Positions 27,482-37,401 of a DNA stretch of 64,000 nt are shown here, in pieces. This stretch comes from Curvibacter sp. AEP1-3 (GTDB taxonomy: Bacteria; Pseudomonadota; Gammaproteobacteria; Burkholderiales; Burkholderiaceae_C). The DNA lies in the NCBI RefSeq assembly GCF_002163715.1, contig NZ_CP015698.1, positions 4,043,674 through 4,107,673 of the forward strand. The letters are read 5' to 3'. Position 1 is the stretch's first letter. Every line of letters begins with the position of its first letter. Under the pieces are notes generated by a model. That model was not told the DNA's origin, searched no databases, and worked only from the letters and a program-made list of their open reading frames with translations. A program made the position numbers and the translations under genes.

Positions 27482-28558
27482 ATGGCAACACTCATTGAAC
27501 ACCTGATCAAGCTCACGGATCACCGCGACCGTGATCTTCTGGAACTCACACTCTCCAAGGCCCTGATTGACCTGGTGCCCATACAGCGGGTACTTGTGTC
27601 CAAAGTGGTCAGCGAAGAAGGTATCAAGCGCTGGATGGACGTCACCGTGCTGGACGCCCGGGGCGGAGGCAAAGTCGTGGATCCTTTGCGCGTTGACTTC
27701 CAGACGCTACCCTTGCTCGAAGACAACCGTGACCGCCTGCATTGCATCCAAGGCCAAGAGCGTGTGGAAATTGCATGGGCGGGCGAAGACGGCCCCCGCA
27801 TCACCTACCTGCCGCTCTTCACGGACCCGGTGGCGGGGGACGAAGGTGTTTTGGAAATTCATTCGGCCAGCCCTCTTCAGGATGACCAGTTGGCGGTGGT
27901 GGGGGACGTGTCCCGCGTATTCCGCAATATGTATCGGCTGCTGGCCTACAGCGACCGTGACGCCTTGACCGGTCTGTTGAACCGAAAATCCCTGGACGAT
28001 ACGTTTTACAGCGCAGTGCTCGAAGAATTGGGCCAGGTGGAAGAGACCGCAGCGGCTGCCCGGCAGCCAGCGCTCTCAGCTGGTCAGGAAAGACGTCACC
28101 GCGTCCCGCCGAATTACTGGCTTGGTACGATTTCTGTGGATAGCTATGGCGTGATCAACGACCAGCACGGGCATTTGATTGCTGAAGAAGTCTTGCTGTT
28201 GGTGGCCCGCATCATGAACAATACATTCCGCACCTACGACCGCTTGTACCGCTTCGGTGGCGAGCAGTTTGCGGTCCTGATGCATTGCCCGGATGAAGCC
28301 TTGGTTCTGGCGGCGTTTGAGCGCTTCCGAGCCAATATTGAGAAATTCAATTTCCCGCAGGTGGGGCGTCTTACCATCAGTGGCGGCTTCACCCGGGTCA
28401 GTCCGGACGACTCACCCAGCACCGCACTGGAACGCGCCGAGCGTGCCGTGGACTATGCACAACATCACGGTCAGAACAAGGTGTTCAGCCACGCCGAGTT
28501 GGTCCGCAAGGGCTTTTTCGGCGAAGCATTGAAGATCGGTGCAGTCGATATCTTTTGA
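27482..28558 (+). CDS. GGDEF-domain protein with altered active-site residues
   Basis: 358 residues, no membrane segment. The N-terminal 165 residues look GAF-like; residues about 170-340 are a GGDEF domain (SDRDALTGLLNRKSLDDTFY). Catalytic positions deviate: the usual DID metal motif reads SVD, the signature is GGEQF rather than GG(D/E)EF, and an insertion of about 30 residues lies after the first helix. Diguanylate cyclase activity is therefore doubtful and it may be a c-di-GMP or GTP-binding regulator. No ribosome site is seen before the ATG. A strong terminator follows. Confidence 0.87.
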   Translation: MATLIEHLIKLTDHRDRDLLELTLSKALIDLVPIQRVLVSKVVSEEGIKRWMDVTVLDARGGGKVVDPLRVDFQTLPLLEDNRDRLHCIQGQERVEIAWAGEDGPRITYLPLFTDPVAGDEGVLEIHSASPLQDDQLAVVGDVSRVFRNMYRLLAYSDRDALTGLLNRKSLDDTFYSAVLEELGQVEETAAAARQPALSAGQERRHRVPPNYWLGTISVDSYGVINDQHGHLIAEEVLLLVARIMNNTFRTYDRLYRFGGEQFAVLMHCPDEALVLAAFERFRANIEKFNFPQVGRLTISGGFTRVSPDDSPSTALERAERAVDYAQHHGQNKVFSHAELVRKGFFGEALKIGAVDIF

Positions 28559-28576
28559 TATACGGACTGCGTGAAC

Positions 28577-28615
28577 CCAACAAAAAGGGCGCCCGATAGG
28601 CGCCCTTTTTGTTGG
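28577..28615. terminator. bidirectional terminator between the GGDEF gene and rne
   Basis: Perfect 17-bp stem CCAACAAAAAGGGCGCC, loop CGATA, GGCGCCCTTTTTGTTGG, between convergent genes. Confidence 0.9.
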
Positions 28616-28651
28616 CCCTTGTCACCCTCTGAGGGATGACAAGTCCGAGCT

Positions 28652-31627
28652 TTACGCTGTTTGGTTTTCTTCAAACGGCAGCTTCATGTCGCGCAAGTCG
28701 CGGCGGGTTTCCACCAGAACCAGCGGGCGGTCATCCAGCACCACGGGAGCGGGGCGCTCACGGGGCACATGGACCAGTTTGGGTTCGGCAGCAATGGCAG
28801 CTTGAACGGCGGCGATCTTGTCAGCGTCCGAATTCACCCATTGCAGACCGGAGCTGGATGCCACTTGAGCCAGTGCTTCAGTAGGGAGCGCATAGCTCAC
28901 CACTTTGGGCATGCGGCCTTCGGGAGCAGCCACCACGGAAGCAGCTGTAGTCGTGGCGACAGTGACCGGCGCAGCTACAGGAGCGACCGGTGATGCCGGA
29001 GCTACTGGTGCCACTGCCTCAACAGGGGCTACGGGAGCAGACTCCGGTACAGGTGCAGCGTCAAAGTTAGCCGGAGAGGCTTCCTGTCCGTCAGCCTGCT
29101 GGCGCTGTCCATTTTCACCACGCGGGCCGCGATTGCCACGGTCACGGCCATAACGGTCGCGGGAGCGACGTTCGCGTGGTTCTTGGCCTGTGGTTCCTTC
29201 TGAGGGTACGTCGGTTGCTGAAGCAGCGTCTGTACCTTCAGCAACGGACAACTCGCCGGGCTGATCTACGCGGTTGACATCGTCCTGGCGTGGGCCACGG
29301 TCGTTTCGGCGGCCACGGCCATTGCGGTTACGACCTTCACGTGGCTCACGCGCTTCACCTTGCGACTCCGCGCTTGCTTCCACGCCTTCTGCCGAAGCTT
29401 GGGCTGCAGGAGCTTCCGCATTCACCTCTGCGTTGCGGGTTGCGTTGTCGTTGCGATCGCCATTGCGGGGACCACGGTTGCCGCGTTCATTGCGGTTGCC
29501 ACGCTCCTGGCGGCCTTCACGCGCCTGTGGTGCGGGTGCGCCGTCAGCTTGCAGGCTGACTTCAGCGCCTACGGCTTTGGATTGCTCGCCATCCATGCGC
29601 TCCTGACGGGGCGCATTGTTGCGCTCGCCGCGTTCATTGCGGTTGCCACGGTCTTGGCGCTCGCCGCGCTCACCACGGCCATTGCGTTCACCACGTTCGT
29701 TGCGGTTACCGCGTTCGGAACGCTCGCCACGGTTATCGGGGCGGGCTTCGTTGCGTGGCTCGCCACGACCTTCGCCGCCGCGATCACCGCGCTGGTTGCG
29801 ACCGCCGTTGCGGTTGCCATCGCGTCCGCTGCGGCCTTCGCGCTTGTCATCGGTCTTGGCCGGCGCAGGCGCTGCGGCAGGCGCAGGCGCGGCTTCAGGC
29901 GCCGCAAACAAGCTCTTGATCCATCCGAAGAATCCTTTGGATGCTGCCGGAGTTACAACAGGCGCTGCCACCGGTGCCGGAGCTGCCTTGACGGGCTCAG
30001 GCTTTGGAGGCGCAATAGGAGCCGGTGCATCCGGTAGCACGCCCTTGATGACAGGGGTCTGCTTGTTAGTTGGCTCTTGCGAGCGACGGGTCACGCCGGT
30101 GGCTTCTTCCATGTCATCGGCCATCTTGTAGCTGGCTTCGATGTGGTCCAGACGGGGATCGTCGTGCTTCAAGCGCTCGAGCTTGTAGTTGGGAGTTTCC
30201 AGAGTCTTGTTGGGCACCATCAACACGTTGATGCGTTGCTTCAGCTCAATCTTGGCGATTTCTGTGCGCTTTTCGTTCAGCAGGAACGAAGCTACTTCCA
30301 CGGGAACCTGGCACAGCACGGAGGCGGTGTTGTCCTTGAGGGACTCTTCCTGGATGATGCGCAGAATCTGCAACGCGCTGGATTCGGTGTCACGGATGTG
30401 GCCGGAGCCGCCGCAACGGGGGCAGGGGATGGATGCACCCTCGGAGAGAGCCGGGCGCAGGCGCTGGCGGCTCATTTCCATCAAACCGAACTTGGAGATC
30501 GTGCCGAACTGCACTCGGGCACGGTCCTGGCGCAGGGCGTCGCGCAAGCGGTTTTCCACTTCGCGGCGGTTGCGGGACTCTTCCATGTCGATAAAGTCGA
30601 TCACGATCAAGCCACCCAAGTCGCGCAGTCGCATCTGGCGCGCTACTTCGTCGGCGGCTTCCAGGTTGGTGCGGGTGGCGGTTTCTTCGATGTCGCCGCC
30701 CTTGATGGCGCGGGCCGAGTTCACGTCCACCGATACCAGCGCTTCGGTGTGGTCGATCACGATGGCGCCGCCGGAAGGCAGGGTCACGGTGCGGGCATAA
30801 GCCGATTCGATCTGGTGTTCGATCTGGAAGCGGCTGAACAGCGGCGCGTCGTCACGGTAACGCTTCACGCGGGCTGCGTGCTCAGGCATCACGTGGGCCA
30901 TGAACTGCTGGGCCTGCTCGTACACGTCGTCGGTGTCGATCAGGATGTCGCCGATGTCGTGGTTGAAGTAATCACGGATGGCGCGGATCACCAGGCTGGA
31001 TTCCTGGTAAATCAGGAAAGCACCCTTGGCGCCCTTGGCGGCGCCGTCGATGGCACCCCATAGTTTCAGGAGGTAGTTCAGGTCCCACTGCAGTTCGGGC
31101 GCGCTGCGGCCGATGCCGGCGGTGCGGGCGATGATGGACATGCCGTTGGGGTACTCCAACTGGTCCATGTTTTCTTTGAGTTCGGCGCGGTCGTCACCCT
31201 CGATACGGCGGCTGACACCACCACCACGGGGGTTGTTGGGCATCAGCACCACATAGCGGCCGGCCAGCGAGATGAAAGTGGTCAGGGCTGCGCCCTTGTT
31301 GCCACGCTCTTCTTTTTCGACCTGAACCAGCAGCTCCTGCCCTTCGCGGATCGCGTCCTGAATGCGGGCATTGCTCGCAGACACGCCTTGCTGGAAATAC
31401 TGTTTGGAGATTTCCTTGAAAGGCAGGAAACCGTGGCGGTCTTCGCCGTAGTCCACAAAACAGGCTTCCAGCGACGGCTCTACACGGGTCACGACCGCTT
31501 TGTAGATGTTGCCCTTGCGCTGTTCGCGGCCTTCAATTTCAATTTCGTAGTCGAGGAGTTTTTGTCCGTCGACGATGGCCAAGCGGCGTTCTTCAGCCTG
31601 CGTGGCGTTAATCAGCATCCGTTTCAT
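28652..31627 (-). CDS. rne: ribonuclease E
   Basis: 991 residues from the ATG beginning [22 protein letters not shown] lies 9 nt upstream of it, but directly abuts an ATG three codons earlier. Essential endoribonuclease for mRNA decay and rRNA/tRNA maturation, organiser of the degradosome. S1 domain at the N-terminus, catalytic core with [20 protein letters not shown] and [15 protein letters not shown], Zn-link CPRCGGSGH. The C-terminal 400 residues are disordered: a Pro/Ala linker, a long Arg-rich tract of RGER/RNxR repeats (about residues 600-820) likely to bind RNA, and a conserved short tail. Confidence 0.96.
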   Translation of the reverse strand: MKRMLINATQAEERRLAIVDGQKLLDYEIEIEGREQRKGNIYKAVVTRVEPSLEACFVDYGEDRHGFLPFKEISKQYFQQGVSASNARIQDAIREGQELLVQVEKEERGNKGAALTTFISLAGRYVVLMPNNPRGGGVSRRIEGDDRAELKENMDQLEYPNGMSIIARTAGIGRSAPELQWDLNYLLKLWGAIDGAAKGAKGAFLIYQESSLVIRAIRDYFNHDIGDILIDTDDVYEQAQQFMAHVMPEHAARVKRYRDDAPLFSRFQIEHQIESAYARTVTLPSGGAIVIDHTEALVSVDVNSARAIKGGDIEETATRTNLEAADEVARQMRLRDLGGLIVIDFIDMEESRNRREVENRLRDALRQDRARVQFGTISKFGLMEMSRQRLRPALSEGASIPCPRCGGSGHIRDTESSALQILRIIQEESLKDNTASVLCQVPVEVASFLLNEKRTEIAKIELKQRINVLMVPNKTLETPNYKLERLKHDDPRLDHIEASYKMADDMEEATGVTRRSQEPTNKQTPVIKGVLPDAPAPIAPPKPEPVKAAPAPVAAPVVTPAASKGFFGWIKSLFAAPEAAPAPAAAPAPAKTDDKREGRSGRDGNRNGGRNQRGDRGGEGRGEPRNEARPDNRGERSERGNRNERGERNGRGERGERQDRGNRNERGERNNAPRQERMDGEQSKAVGAEVSLQADGAPAPQAREGRQERGNRNERGNRGPRNGDRNDNATRNAEVNAEAPAAQASAEGVEASAESQGEAREPREGRNRNGRGRRNDRGPRQDDVNRVDQPGELSVAEGTDAASATDVPSEGTTGQEPRERRSRDRYGRDRGNRGPRGENGQRQQADGQEASPANFDAAPVPESAPVAPVEAVAPVAPASPVAPVAAPVTVATTTAASVVAAPEGRMPKVVSYALPTEALAQVASSSGLQWVNSDADKIAAVQAAIAAEPKLVHVPRERPAPVVLDDRPLVLVETRRDLRDMKLPFEENQTA

Positions 31628-32123
31628 GGATTGCATCCTTCTTCAATAAGCACATGCCCTGTGTGGGGCTAACGGAGCCGGACTGACGAATTGAAGTGAG
31701 GAGGAATTGCCGGAGAACTTCAGGTCACACGAGGTGTCGAAGCGTAGGCGCGTGGATGGGGACGAGGGATTGCGTTTGTGAATCAGCTACAAAAATGCTA
31801 GCTGGTTGCGCTGGTGGTACCGGGGCTGCAGGCCGATTTGTGCCACCAAACGGGGCGAATACGCTCCGTAGGCACATGGTCATCAGGCTCAGCAACACAA
31901 ACATCTCGTTTCATTCCGTCCGTCAACCGTGGGTTGGCGGACTTGGGGTATTCCGTATCAGGGTTTCAATTCGTAGTCTTGACCGTCGGGTGACACCGCC
32001 ATCACAAGCAGCTGGCGTGTGATTTGCGGGTCGCGCCCAACGGCGGCTTCGACCTTCCAGCGAAGCGTTCAGTGGGGTGTGGACTAAACTCCAGACAAAT
32101 CAACCACTTACGGCGCGTCGCTA
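31628..32123. other. intergenic region between rne and rluC
   Basis: About 496 nt between divergent genes with no convincing ORF. It should hold the rne leader, which in other bacteria is long and mediates RNase E autoregulation, and the rluC promoter; I could not assign either precisely. A degenerate repeat copy lies in the middle. Confidence 0.5.
31784..31840 (+). repeat. degenerate dispersed repeat copy
   Basis: CAGCTACAAAAATGCTAGCT, then GGTTGCGCTGGTGGTACCGG and GGCTGCAGGC. The spacing follows the family (GCTATCAAAA...TAGCTGCTCGCGC...CCACGGGCGCTACAGGC) but with many differences. Confidence 0.4.
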
Positions 32124-33209
32124 GTGAAACACATTATAGAGGGCAATCTGCCTTCACAGGCCCCCCTTGCCAACTCCCAAGTCAAATCTGTGACGGTGGA
32201 CGAAGACAGCGCCGGCCAACGTCTGGACAACTTTTTGATGCGGGAACTCAAAGGGGTGCCCAAAACCCATGTCTACCGCATCATCCGCAGCGGCGAAGTC
32301 CGCGTAAACAAAGGCCGCGCCAGCGCCGACACCCGTATCGCCGTGGGCGACGTCATTCGCCTGCCGCCGGTGCGTACCTCCGAGCGTGCGGAACAGAAAA
32401 CCGCCGCAATGGCCGAGCAGGTAGGCCGTTTCGTGCCGGCCAAGGATTTTCCGGTCTTGTTTGAAGATGACCATTTTCTGGCGGTTGACAAACCCGCCGG
32501 GGTAGCCGTGCATGGCGGGTCAGGGGTGAGCTTCGGCGTCATCGAGCAGCTGCGCATGGCGCGCCCCAAAGCGACATTTTTGGAATTGGTGCACCGGCTG
32601 GACCGGGAAACCAGCGGCATCTTGCTGGTTGCCAAGAAACGCAGCGCTTTAAAGAATTTGCAAGACCAGTTCCGGGAGCGCGAAACCGGTAAGACGTATT
32701 TAGCGTTGGTGGCAGGGCAGTGGCCGGCCAACAAAAAGGTGTTGGACAAGTCTTTGCAGAAATACCTGTTGCCGGATGGCGAGCGCCGCGTGCGGGTGGT
32801 GGCCAAAGACCACCCGGATGCCATGCCGTCTTTGAGTCTGGTCAAGGTGCACTCCGTCACGCCCGTAGCCCGCGCGGCGCAAACACCGCAACAAAAGATC
32901 TATTCCTTGCTGGAAGTGACCATCAAAACCGGCCGCACCCACCAGATCCGGGTACACCTGGCCTCGGAAGGCATGGGCATTGTGGGTGACGACAAATATG
33001 GTGACTTCGACTTGAACAAGGCGCTGGCACGTGACGACGAGGCTGTGGCGCTCAAGCGCATGTTTTTGCATGCCTGGCGTTTCCAATGCAATCACCCTGC
33101 GACGGGAGAGCGGGTTGTCCTTCAGACAGGTCTGCCGCCTGAGCTTGCCCGTTTTCTGCTGCAGGCCATTCCGGAAGAGCCGGGCGCGGCGGCTCTGGTT
33201 CAGGGTTAA
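32124..33209 (+). CDS. rluC: 23S rRNA pseudouridine synthase RluC-type
   Basis: 361 residues. An N-terminal S4 RNA-binding domain (AGQRLDNFLMRELKGVPKTH and VYRIIRSGEVRVNKGR) precedes the RluA-family catalytic domain with the nucleophile Asp in LVHRLDRETSGILLVAKK and the conserved GRTHQIRVHLA. In E. coli RluC modifies 955, 2504 and 2580 of 23S rRNA. The start is probably the GTG, giving a longer N-terminal tail; a GTG 22 codons later is an alternative. Opposite to rne, a placement also known in enterobacteria. Confidence 0.93.
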   Translation: MKHIIEGNLPSQAPLANSQVKSVTVDEDSAGQRLDNFLMRELKGVPKTHVYRIIRSGEVRVNKGRASADTRIAVGDVIRLPPVRTSERAEQKTAAMAEQVGRFVPAKDFPVLFEDDHFLAVDKPAGVAVHGGSGVSFGVIEQLRMARPKATFLELVHRLDRETSGILLVAKKRSALKNLQDQFRERETGKTYLALVAGQWPANKKVLDKSLQKYLLPDGERRVRVVAKDHPDAMPSLSLVKVHSVTPVARAAQTPQQKIYSLLEVTIKTGRTHQIRVHLASEGMGIVGDDKYGDFDLNKALARDDEAVALKRMFLHAWRFQCNHPATGERVVLQTGLPPELARFLLQAIPEEPGAAALVQG

Positions 33210-33217
33210 ATTGGGGC

Positions 33218-33892
33218 ATGAATTCCAACGCTTTCCGCCCCCGCCGCTTTGACCTGATCGCATTCGATTGGGATGGCACCCTGTTTGACTCCACGGCCCT
33301 GATCACCCGCTGTATCCAGCTGGCGGTGAAGGACGTGGGCGGCACCGTGCCGAGTGACAAAGATGCGGCCTACGTCATAGGCATGGGGCTGATGCAGGCG
33401 CTGGCCCATGCCGCGCCTGACGTGCCGCCCGAAAAATACCCACAGCTGGGCGCCCGCTACAAGCACCATTACAGCGTGCATCAGAACGACATCACCCTGT
33501 TTGCCGGGGTGCTGGAGATGCTGGATCGGCTCAAAACCCGCCAGCACCTGCTGACGGTGGCCACCGGCAAAAGCCGTAGTGGGCTTAATGAAGCACTTCG
33601 CGATGTGAACCTGCAAGGCATTTTTGATGGCTCGCGCACCGCAGACGAGACCGCCGGCAAGCCGCACCCCCTGATGTTGCAGGAGCTGATGATGGAGTTC
33701 GGAGTGGCTGCTGACCGCGTGCTGATGATCGGTGACACCACCCACGACCTGCAAATGGCGGTGAACGCCGGGTGCGCCAGTGTGGCCGTGAGCTACGGCG
33801 CGCACGAGCCGGACAGCTTCGCCGCGCTGGGCCCCCTGACGATTGCCCACTCGGTAGCGGAATTGGATACCTGGTTGCAGGCCAACGCCTGA
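33218..33892 (+). CDS. HAD-family hydrolase (phosphoglycolate-phosphatase-like)
   Basis: 224 residues. HAD motif I is AFDWDGTLFDSTALI, motif II LTVATGKSRSGLNEAL, motif III around AGKPHPLML and motif IV MIGDTTHDLQMAVNAG. Subfamily IA cap domain. The substrate is uncertain; adjacency to rluC is common in Betaproteobacteria. Confidence 0.9.
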   Translation: MNSNAFRPRRFDLIAFDWDGTLFDSTALITRCIQLAVKDVGGTVPSDKDAAYVIGMGLMQALAHAAPDVPPEKYPQLGARYKHHYSVHQNDITLFAGVLEMLDRLKTRQHLLTVATGKSRSGLNEALRDVNLQGIFDGSRTADETAGKPHPLMLQELMMEFGVAADRVLMIGDTTHDLQMAVNAGCASVAVSYGAHEPDSFAALGPLTIAHSVAELDTWLQANA

Positions 33893-33919
33893 TACTTATT
33901 AGCCTGACAAGGAGCCCTC

Positions 33920-34303
33920 ATGCCGGACGCTGTTCCCGATACCCCCGGAATTGCCTTGTGCAACTCCGCTGATCTGGTGGATAGCGGGCTGGCGGTGCCC
34001 TTTGACGTGATCTATTGCGGGCAGACCTGTTATGCCTTTGCCATTCGCTACGCGGGCAAGGTGTATGCCTATCTGAACCGCTGCTCGCACGTGCCTATGG
34101 AGATGGACTACCAGCCCAACCGATTTTTTGACTTAACCGGGCATTGGCTGATCTGCGCCACCCACGGTGCCATGTATTCCCCCCAGACGGGGCAGTGTCG
34201 CACCGGGCCGTGCCGGGGCAAGCTGGTGTCTATCGCCGTAACCGAGGTGGACGGCGTGGTCCACTGGCATACTTCACCCCATCTTCAACCGGTATCCTTT
34301 TAA
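33920..34303 (+). CDS. Rieske [2Fe-2S] domain protein
   Basis: 127 residues, soluble. Cluster ligands are C and H in NRCSHVPMEMD and in CATHGAMYSPQTGQC, with normal Rieske spacing. Such small stand-alone Rieske proteins serve as ferredoxins for oxygenases or have unknown partners. AAGGAG precedes the ATG. The stop is followed directly by the S49 peptidase ATG. Confidence 0.9.
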   Translation: MPDAVPDTPGIALCNSADLVDSGLAVPFDVIYCGQTCYAFAIRYAGKVYAYLNRCSHVPMEMDYQPNRFFDLTGHWLICATHGAMYSPQTGQCRTGPCRGKLVSIAVTEVDGVVHWHTSPHLQPVSF

Positions 34304-35341
34304 ATGACCGACTTCAACTTCCCTTCTGGCCAACCAGAAGAGCCAAAAGCGCCAGTAACGCCCGTGGAATCTGCGCGGATAGCTCCTGAAAATATAGCAA
34401 AAAATGCTACTGGAACTGACGGCTGGGAGCGGGCTACGCTTGAAAAACTGGCCACGGCCGCCTTGGTCGAACAGCGCGCAGCCCGTCGCTGGCGCAACGG
34501 CATCCGCGTGGCGTGGCTGGTGTTCCTGTGTGTGGTGGTCTGGTTGGGCATGCAGCAGAGTGGCACGCCCAGTGATATCTCGACCCCTCACACTGCGGTG
34601 GTGAGCATCCATGGTGAGATTGCCTCGGGCAATGAAGCGAGCGCAGAAGTGGTGGTCGCTTCAGTGCGCGCTGCCTTTGAAGACCAAGGCGCCAAGGCGG
34701 TGGTCTTGCTGATCAACTCCCCCGGTGGCAGCCCGGTGCAGGCGGGCATCATCAATGACGAAATCCACCGCCTCAAGGCATTGCACAAGAAACCGGTGTA
34801 CGCGGTGGTGGAAGAAACCTGTGCCTCTGCGGCGTACTACATCGCGGTGGCAGCGGACGAAATCTATGTGGACAAGGCCAGCATCGTGGGCAGCATCGGG
34901 GTGTTGATGGATGGTTTCGGCTTCACCGGGCTGATGGAGAAGCTGGGTGTGGAGCGCCGCCTGCTCACTGCCGGCGAAAACAAGGGTTTCCTCGACCCGT
35001 TCAGCCCGCAGACCGACAAGCAGCGCGTGTTTGCGCAGGCAATGCTGGACCAGATTCACCAGCAGTTCATTGGCGTGGTGAAAGAAGGGCGTGGCAAACG
35101 CTTGAAAGAGACGCCCGACATGTTCAGCGGCCTCTTCTGGACGGGCCAGCAAGCCATTGACCTCGGTCTTGCAGACAAGCTGGGCAATATTGACTTTGTT
35201 GCCCGCGAGGTGGTCAAGGCAGAGGAAATCGTGGACTACACCCGCAAGGAGAATGTGGCGGAACGCCTGGTCAAGCGCTTTGGCGCCTCCATCGGCGAAG
35301 GTGCCGTCAAGGCCGCGCGCAGTTTGCCTGCATTCCACTGA
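34304..35341 (+). CDS. S49-family (SppA-like) membrane peptidase
   Basis: 345 residues. One membrane segment (about residues 68-85, VAWLVFLCVVVWLGM) and a ClpP-like fold behind it. Serine in EETCASAAYYIAVAADEIYV and general-base lysine in DKASIVGSIGV are in the usual order for the short SppA type. Likely degrades remnant signal peptides. Residues 8-33 of the cytosolic tail are encoded by a repeat copy (KAPVTPVESARIAPENIAK). Confidence 0.92.
   Translation: MTDFNFPSGQPEEPKAPVTPVESARIAPENIAKNATGTDGWERATLEKLATAALVEQRAARRWRNGIRVAWLVFLCVVVWLGMQQSGTPSDISTPHTAVVSIHGEIASGNEASAEVVVASVRAAFEDQGAKAVVLLINSPGGSPVQAGIINDEIHRLKALHKKPVYAVVEETCASAAYYIAVAADEIYVDKASIVGSIGVLMDGFGFTGLMEKLGVERRLLTAGENKGFLDPFSPQTDKQRVFAQAMLDQIHQQFIGVVKEGRGKRLKETPDMFSGLFWTGQQAIDLGLADKLGNIDFVAREVVKAEEIVDYTRKENVAERLVKRFGASIGEGAVKAARSLPAFH
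34341..34404 (-). repeat. dispersed repeat copy in frame in the S49 peptidase gene
   Basis: The minus strand reads TTTTTGCTATATTTTCAGGA, GCTATCCGCGCAGATTCCAC, GGGCGTTACTGGCGCTTTTG, a complete copy with a few substitutions. It is translated as the cytosolic N-terminal tail. Confidence 0.8.
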
Positions 35342-35362
35342 ACATTGGCCTGGCTGGTTGAT

Positions 35363-36118
35363 TTAGCGACCCAGGGCAAAAACCGTCGGTGTGGCGTTGT
35401 CCAGCGCCCACCCGCTATGTTTCCAATGCTTCACCGTGTGGCTATGGGTGGTGGCGCTTTCCAGCGTGAGCCCGCTGGATGTGGCCAGCCGGGTATTGGT
35501 CTGCAGGGTTTGTAGCAGGCTCTGGAGCAGGGCGGTGTTGCGGTAGGGCGTTTCGATAAACAGCTGTGTTTGCCCGGTTTTGAGGGCCAGGGACTCCAGC
35601 TCCTTGATGCGCTTGACCCGCTCGCCAGGGTCTGAAGGCACATAGCCCACAAACGCAAAGTTCTGCCCGTTCAAGCCGCTGGCTGCCAGCGCCAGCAGCA
35701 GGGATACAGGGCCGACCAGAGGTACCACACGAATGCCCAGCTCATGGGCTGCGCGCACCACGGAGGAGCCAGGGTCGGCGATGGCGGGCATACCTGCTTC
35801 ACTCACCAGTCCCACGTCGTGTCCTTGCAGGGCCGCAGCCAACAAAGGCTTGGCATCAAAGCCGCCTTGGTGATCGCCTTTCTTGTGGACCTCGCGCGGC
35901 AGCTCCTGCAGTTGCATCTCTTGAATCGGGGCACACAAAGAGTGAGACTCGCCCACCCGCTTGAGATAGGCTCGTGTGCTCTTGGCGTTTTCGCAAATCC
36001 AATGGCGCAGGTTTGCCGCCCGGCTCAGTGTGTGCTGGGGCATGCTGTCAGAGAGGGGGCTTTGGGTGGCGCAGCCGAAATCCAGCGGCGCGGGCACCAG
36101 GAACAGCGTGCCTGTCAT
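35363..36118 (-). CDS. SAM-dependent methyltransferase, tetrapyrrole-methylase/RsmI-like
   Basis: 251 residues. The tetrapyrrole-methylase fold used by RsmI is visible: VGLVSEAGMPAIADPGSSVV, RVVPLVGPVSLLLALAASGL, NFAFVGYVPSDPGERVKRIK and QLFIETPYRN. It differs from true RsmI at the N-terminus, so the rRNA site is uncertain. ATGA overlap with maf. Confidence 0.87.
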   Translation of the reverse strand: MTGTLFLVPAPLDFGCATQSPLSDSMPQHTLSRAANLRHWICENAKSTRAYLKRVGESHSLCAPIQEMQLQELPREVHKKGDHQGGFDAKPLLAAALQGHDVGLVSEAGMPAIADPGSSVVRAAHELGIRVVPLVGPVSLLLALAASGLNGQNFAFVGYVPSDPGERVKRIKELESLALKTGQTQLFIETPYRNTALLQSLLQTLQTNTRLATSSGLTLESATTHSHTVKHWKHSGWALDNATPTVFALGR

Positions 36119-36720
36119 GCGCCGGTGCTCAGCAAGTCCAGACCTGCGGCGCGCAGCATGCGGCAGGTGCGGATCAGGGGTAGCCCTACCAGCGCGGTGG
36201 GGTCGTCGTTGTCGATAGCGCTCAGCAGGCTGATGCCCAGCCCCTCGCTTTTGGCGCTGCCCGCGCAGTCGTAGGGTTTTTCGGCTTGCAGGTAATGCTC
36301 AATTTCGGTGTCTGACAGGTCGCGGAATTGCACTTTCACTGCCGCCAGATCTTCCTGCACAAAGCCGCTGGCCAGGCACACCACGGCGACCGCGGTCTGG
36401 AAGATCACAGTCTGCCCGCGCATGGCTTGCAGTTGGGCGATGGCCCGTTCATGCGTGCCGGGTTTTCCGAGGGGCTGGCCATGGAGGTCTGCCACCTGGT
36501 CGGAGCCGATCACGATGCAATCCGGGTGCACTTGAGCCACGGCACGGGCCTTGGCGAGGGCCAGGCGCCGGGCCAGCGCCACCGGTGTTTCGCCGGGTTG
36601 GGGGGTCTCATCTACGTGGGGTGCAGCTACGCTGAAAGGCAGGCGAATACGCTCCAGCAGCTCACGCCGGTAGATGGAGGTGGAACCTAAAACGAGTTTT
36701 CTTTGCGGGGTGCTTTGCAT
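36115..36720 (-). CDS. Maf-family nucleotide pyrophosphatase (YceF type)
   Basis: 201 residues. Motifs GSTSIYRRELLERIRLPF, DETPQPGETP and VIGSDQVADLHG, plus EKPYDCAGSAKSEGLG, place it in the Maf family; the context next to yceD-rpmF-plsX matches YceF, a 7-methyl-GTP pyrophosphatase. Divergent from yceD across 25 nt. Confidence 0.92.
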   Translation of the reverse strand: MQSTPQRKLVLGSTSIYRRELLERIRLPFSVAAPHVDETPQPGETPVALARRLALAKARAVAQVHPDCIVIGSDQVADLHGQPLGKPGTHERAIAQLQAMRGQTVIFQTAVAVVCLASGFVQEDLAAVKVQFRDLSDTEIEHYLQAEKPYDCAGSAKSEGLGISLLSAIDNDDPTALVGLPLIRTCRMLRAAGLDLLSTGA

Positions 36721-36745
36721 GGGGTGATTCTCTTACACTGCGCGC

Positions 36746-37282
36746 ATGAAACATGAATACTCGCCCCGCAGCCTCTCCATCAAAGCATTCGCCCAGGCCG
36801 CCGGTGACCTGGAATCCAGCCTCCCGCTGTCGGACTTTGAGCGTCTGCGCCAGGAATCGCTGGGGCCTATAGAAGGTGTGATGGTGGCGTTTGCGGCCCA
36901 AGGCGAAATGCAGGAAGACGCGGCTGGACAGGATGAGCCTTGGGTGCACTTGTCGGGAACCACTACGCTGACCATGACCTGCCAGCGCTGCCTCGGGCCC
37001 GTGGCGGTCGATATCGAGTTTGAGCGCTCTTTCCGTTTTGTGGCCAATGAAGCCTTGGCGGAGGTGGAAGACGAAGAGTCGGAAGAAGACGTACTGGTGA
37101 TGAGCCGCGAGTTCAATCTGTTGGAACTGGTGGAGGACGAGTTGCTGATGTCCATTCCGGCGGTTCCCAAGCACAAGGAATGCCCCACCACCGTGAAGCT
37201 GGCGGCTGCCGATGCGGATTTCGTGGATGCACCCGCCGACAAACCCAACCCGTTTGCGGTTCTGCAGCAGCTCAAAAAGTAG
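36746..37282 (+). CDS. yceD: YceD family protein (DUF177)
   Basis: 178 residues. The family Cys pair is in TMTCQRCLGPVAVDIEFE, followed by an acidic stretch (EVEDEESEEDVLV) and the ECPTT region. YceD (also called Duf177/L32-associated) is linked to 23S rRNA metabolism and ribosomal protein L32 in bacteria and plastids. It precedes rpmF as usual. Confidence 0.92.
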   Translation: MKHEYSPRSLSIKAFAQAAGDLESSLPLSDFERLRQESLGPIEGVMVAFAAQGEMQEDAAGQDEPWVHLSGTTTLTMTCQRCLGPVAVDIEFERSFRFVANEALAEVEDEESEEDVLVMSREFNLLELVEDELLMSIPAVPKHKECPTTVKLAAADADFVDAPADKPNPFAVLQQLKK

Positions 37283-37285
37283 GCC

Positions 37286-37315
37286 TTGGCGAGTGCCCTG
37301 ACTTTGGGCTATAAT
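37286..37315 (+). promoter_or_regulatory. sigma-70-type promoter for rpmF
   Basis: TTGGCG, 18 nt, TATAAT, starting 4 nt after the yceD stop. It would give rpmF its own transcript with a leader of about 80 nt. Confidence 0.6.
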
Positions 37316-37401
37316 CACAGGCTTCGTGTGCGGAACCCGCCGCGTTTTACTAACCCTAACCGTGTTGCCACCTGCGCAGCACCTTTGCCCAGGAGCCGAT
37401 C

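Noticed and set aside
29360..31063. Plus-strand open frames opposite rne
   Set aside because: They are reverse readings of the RNase E Arg/Glu-rich and catalytic regions and match no family.
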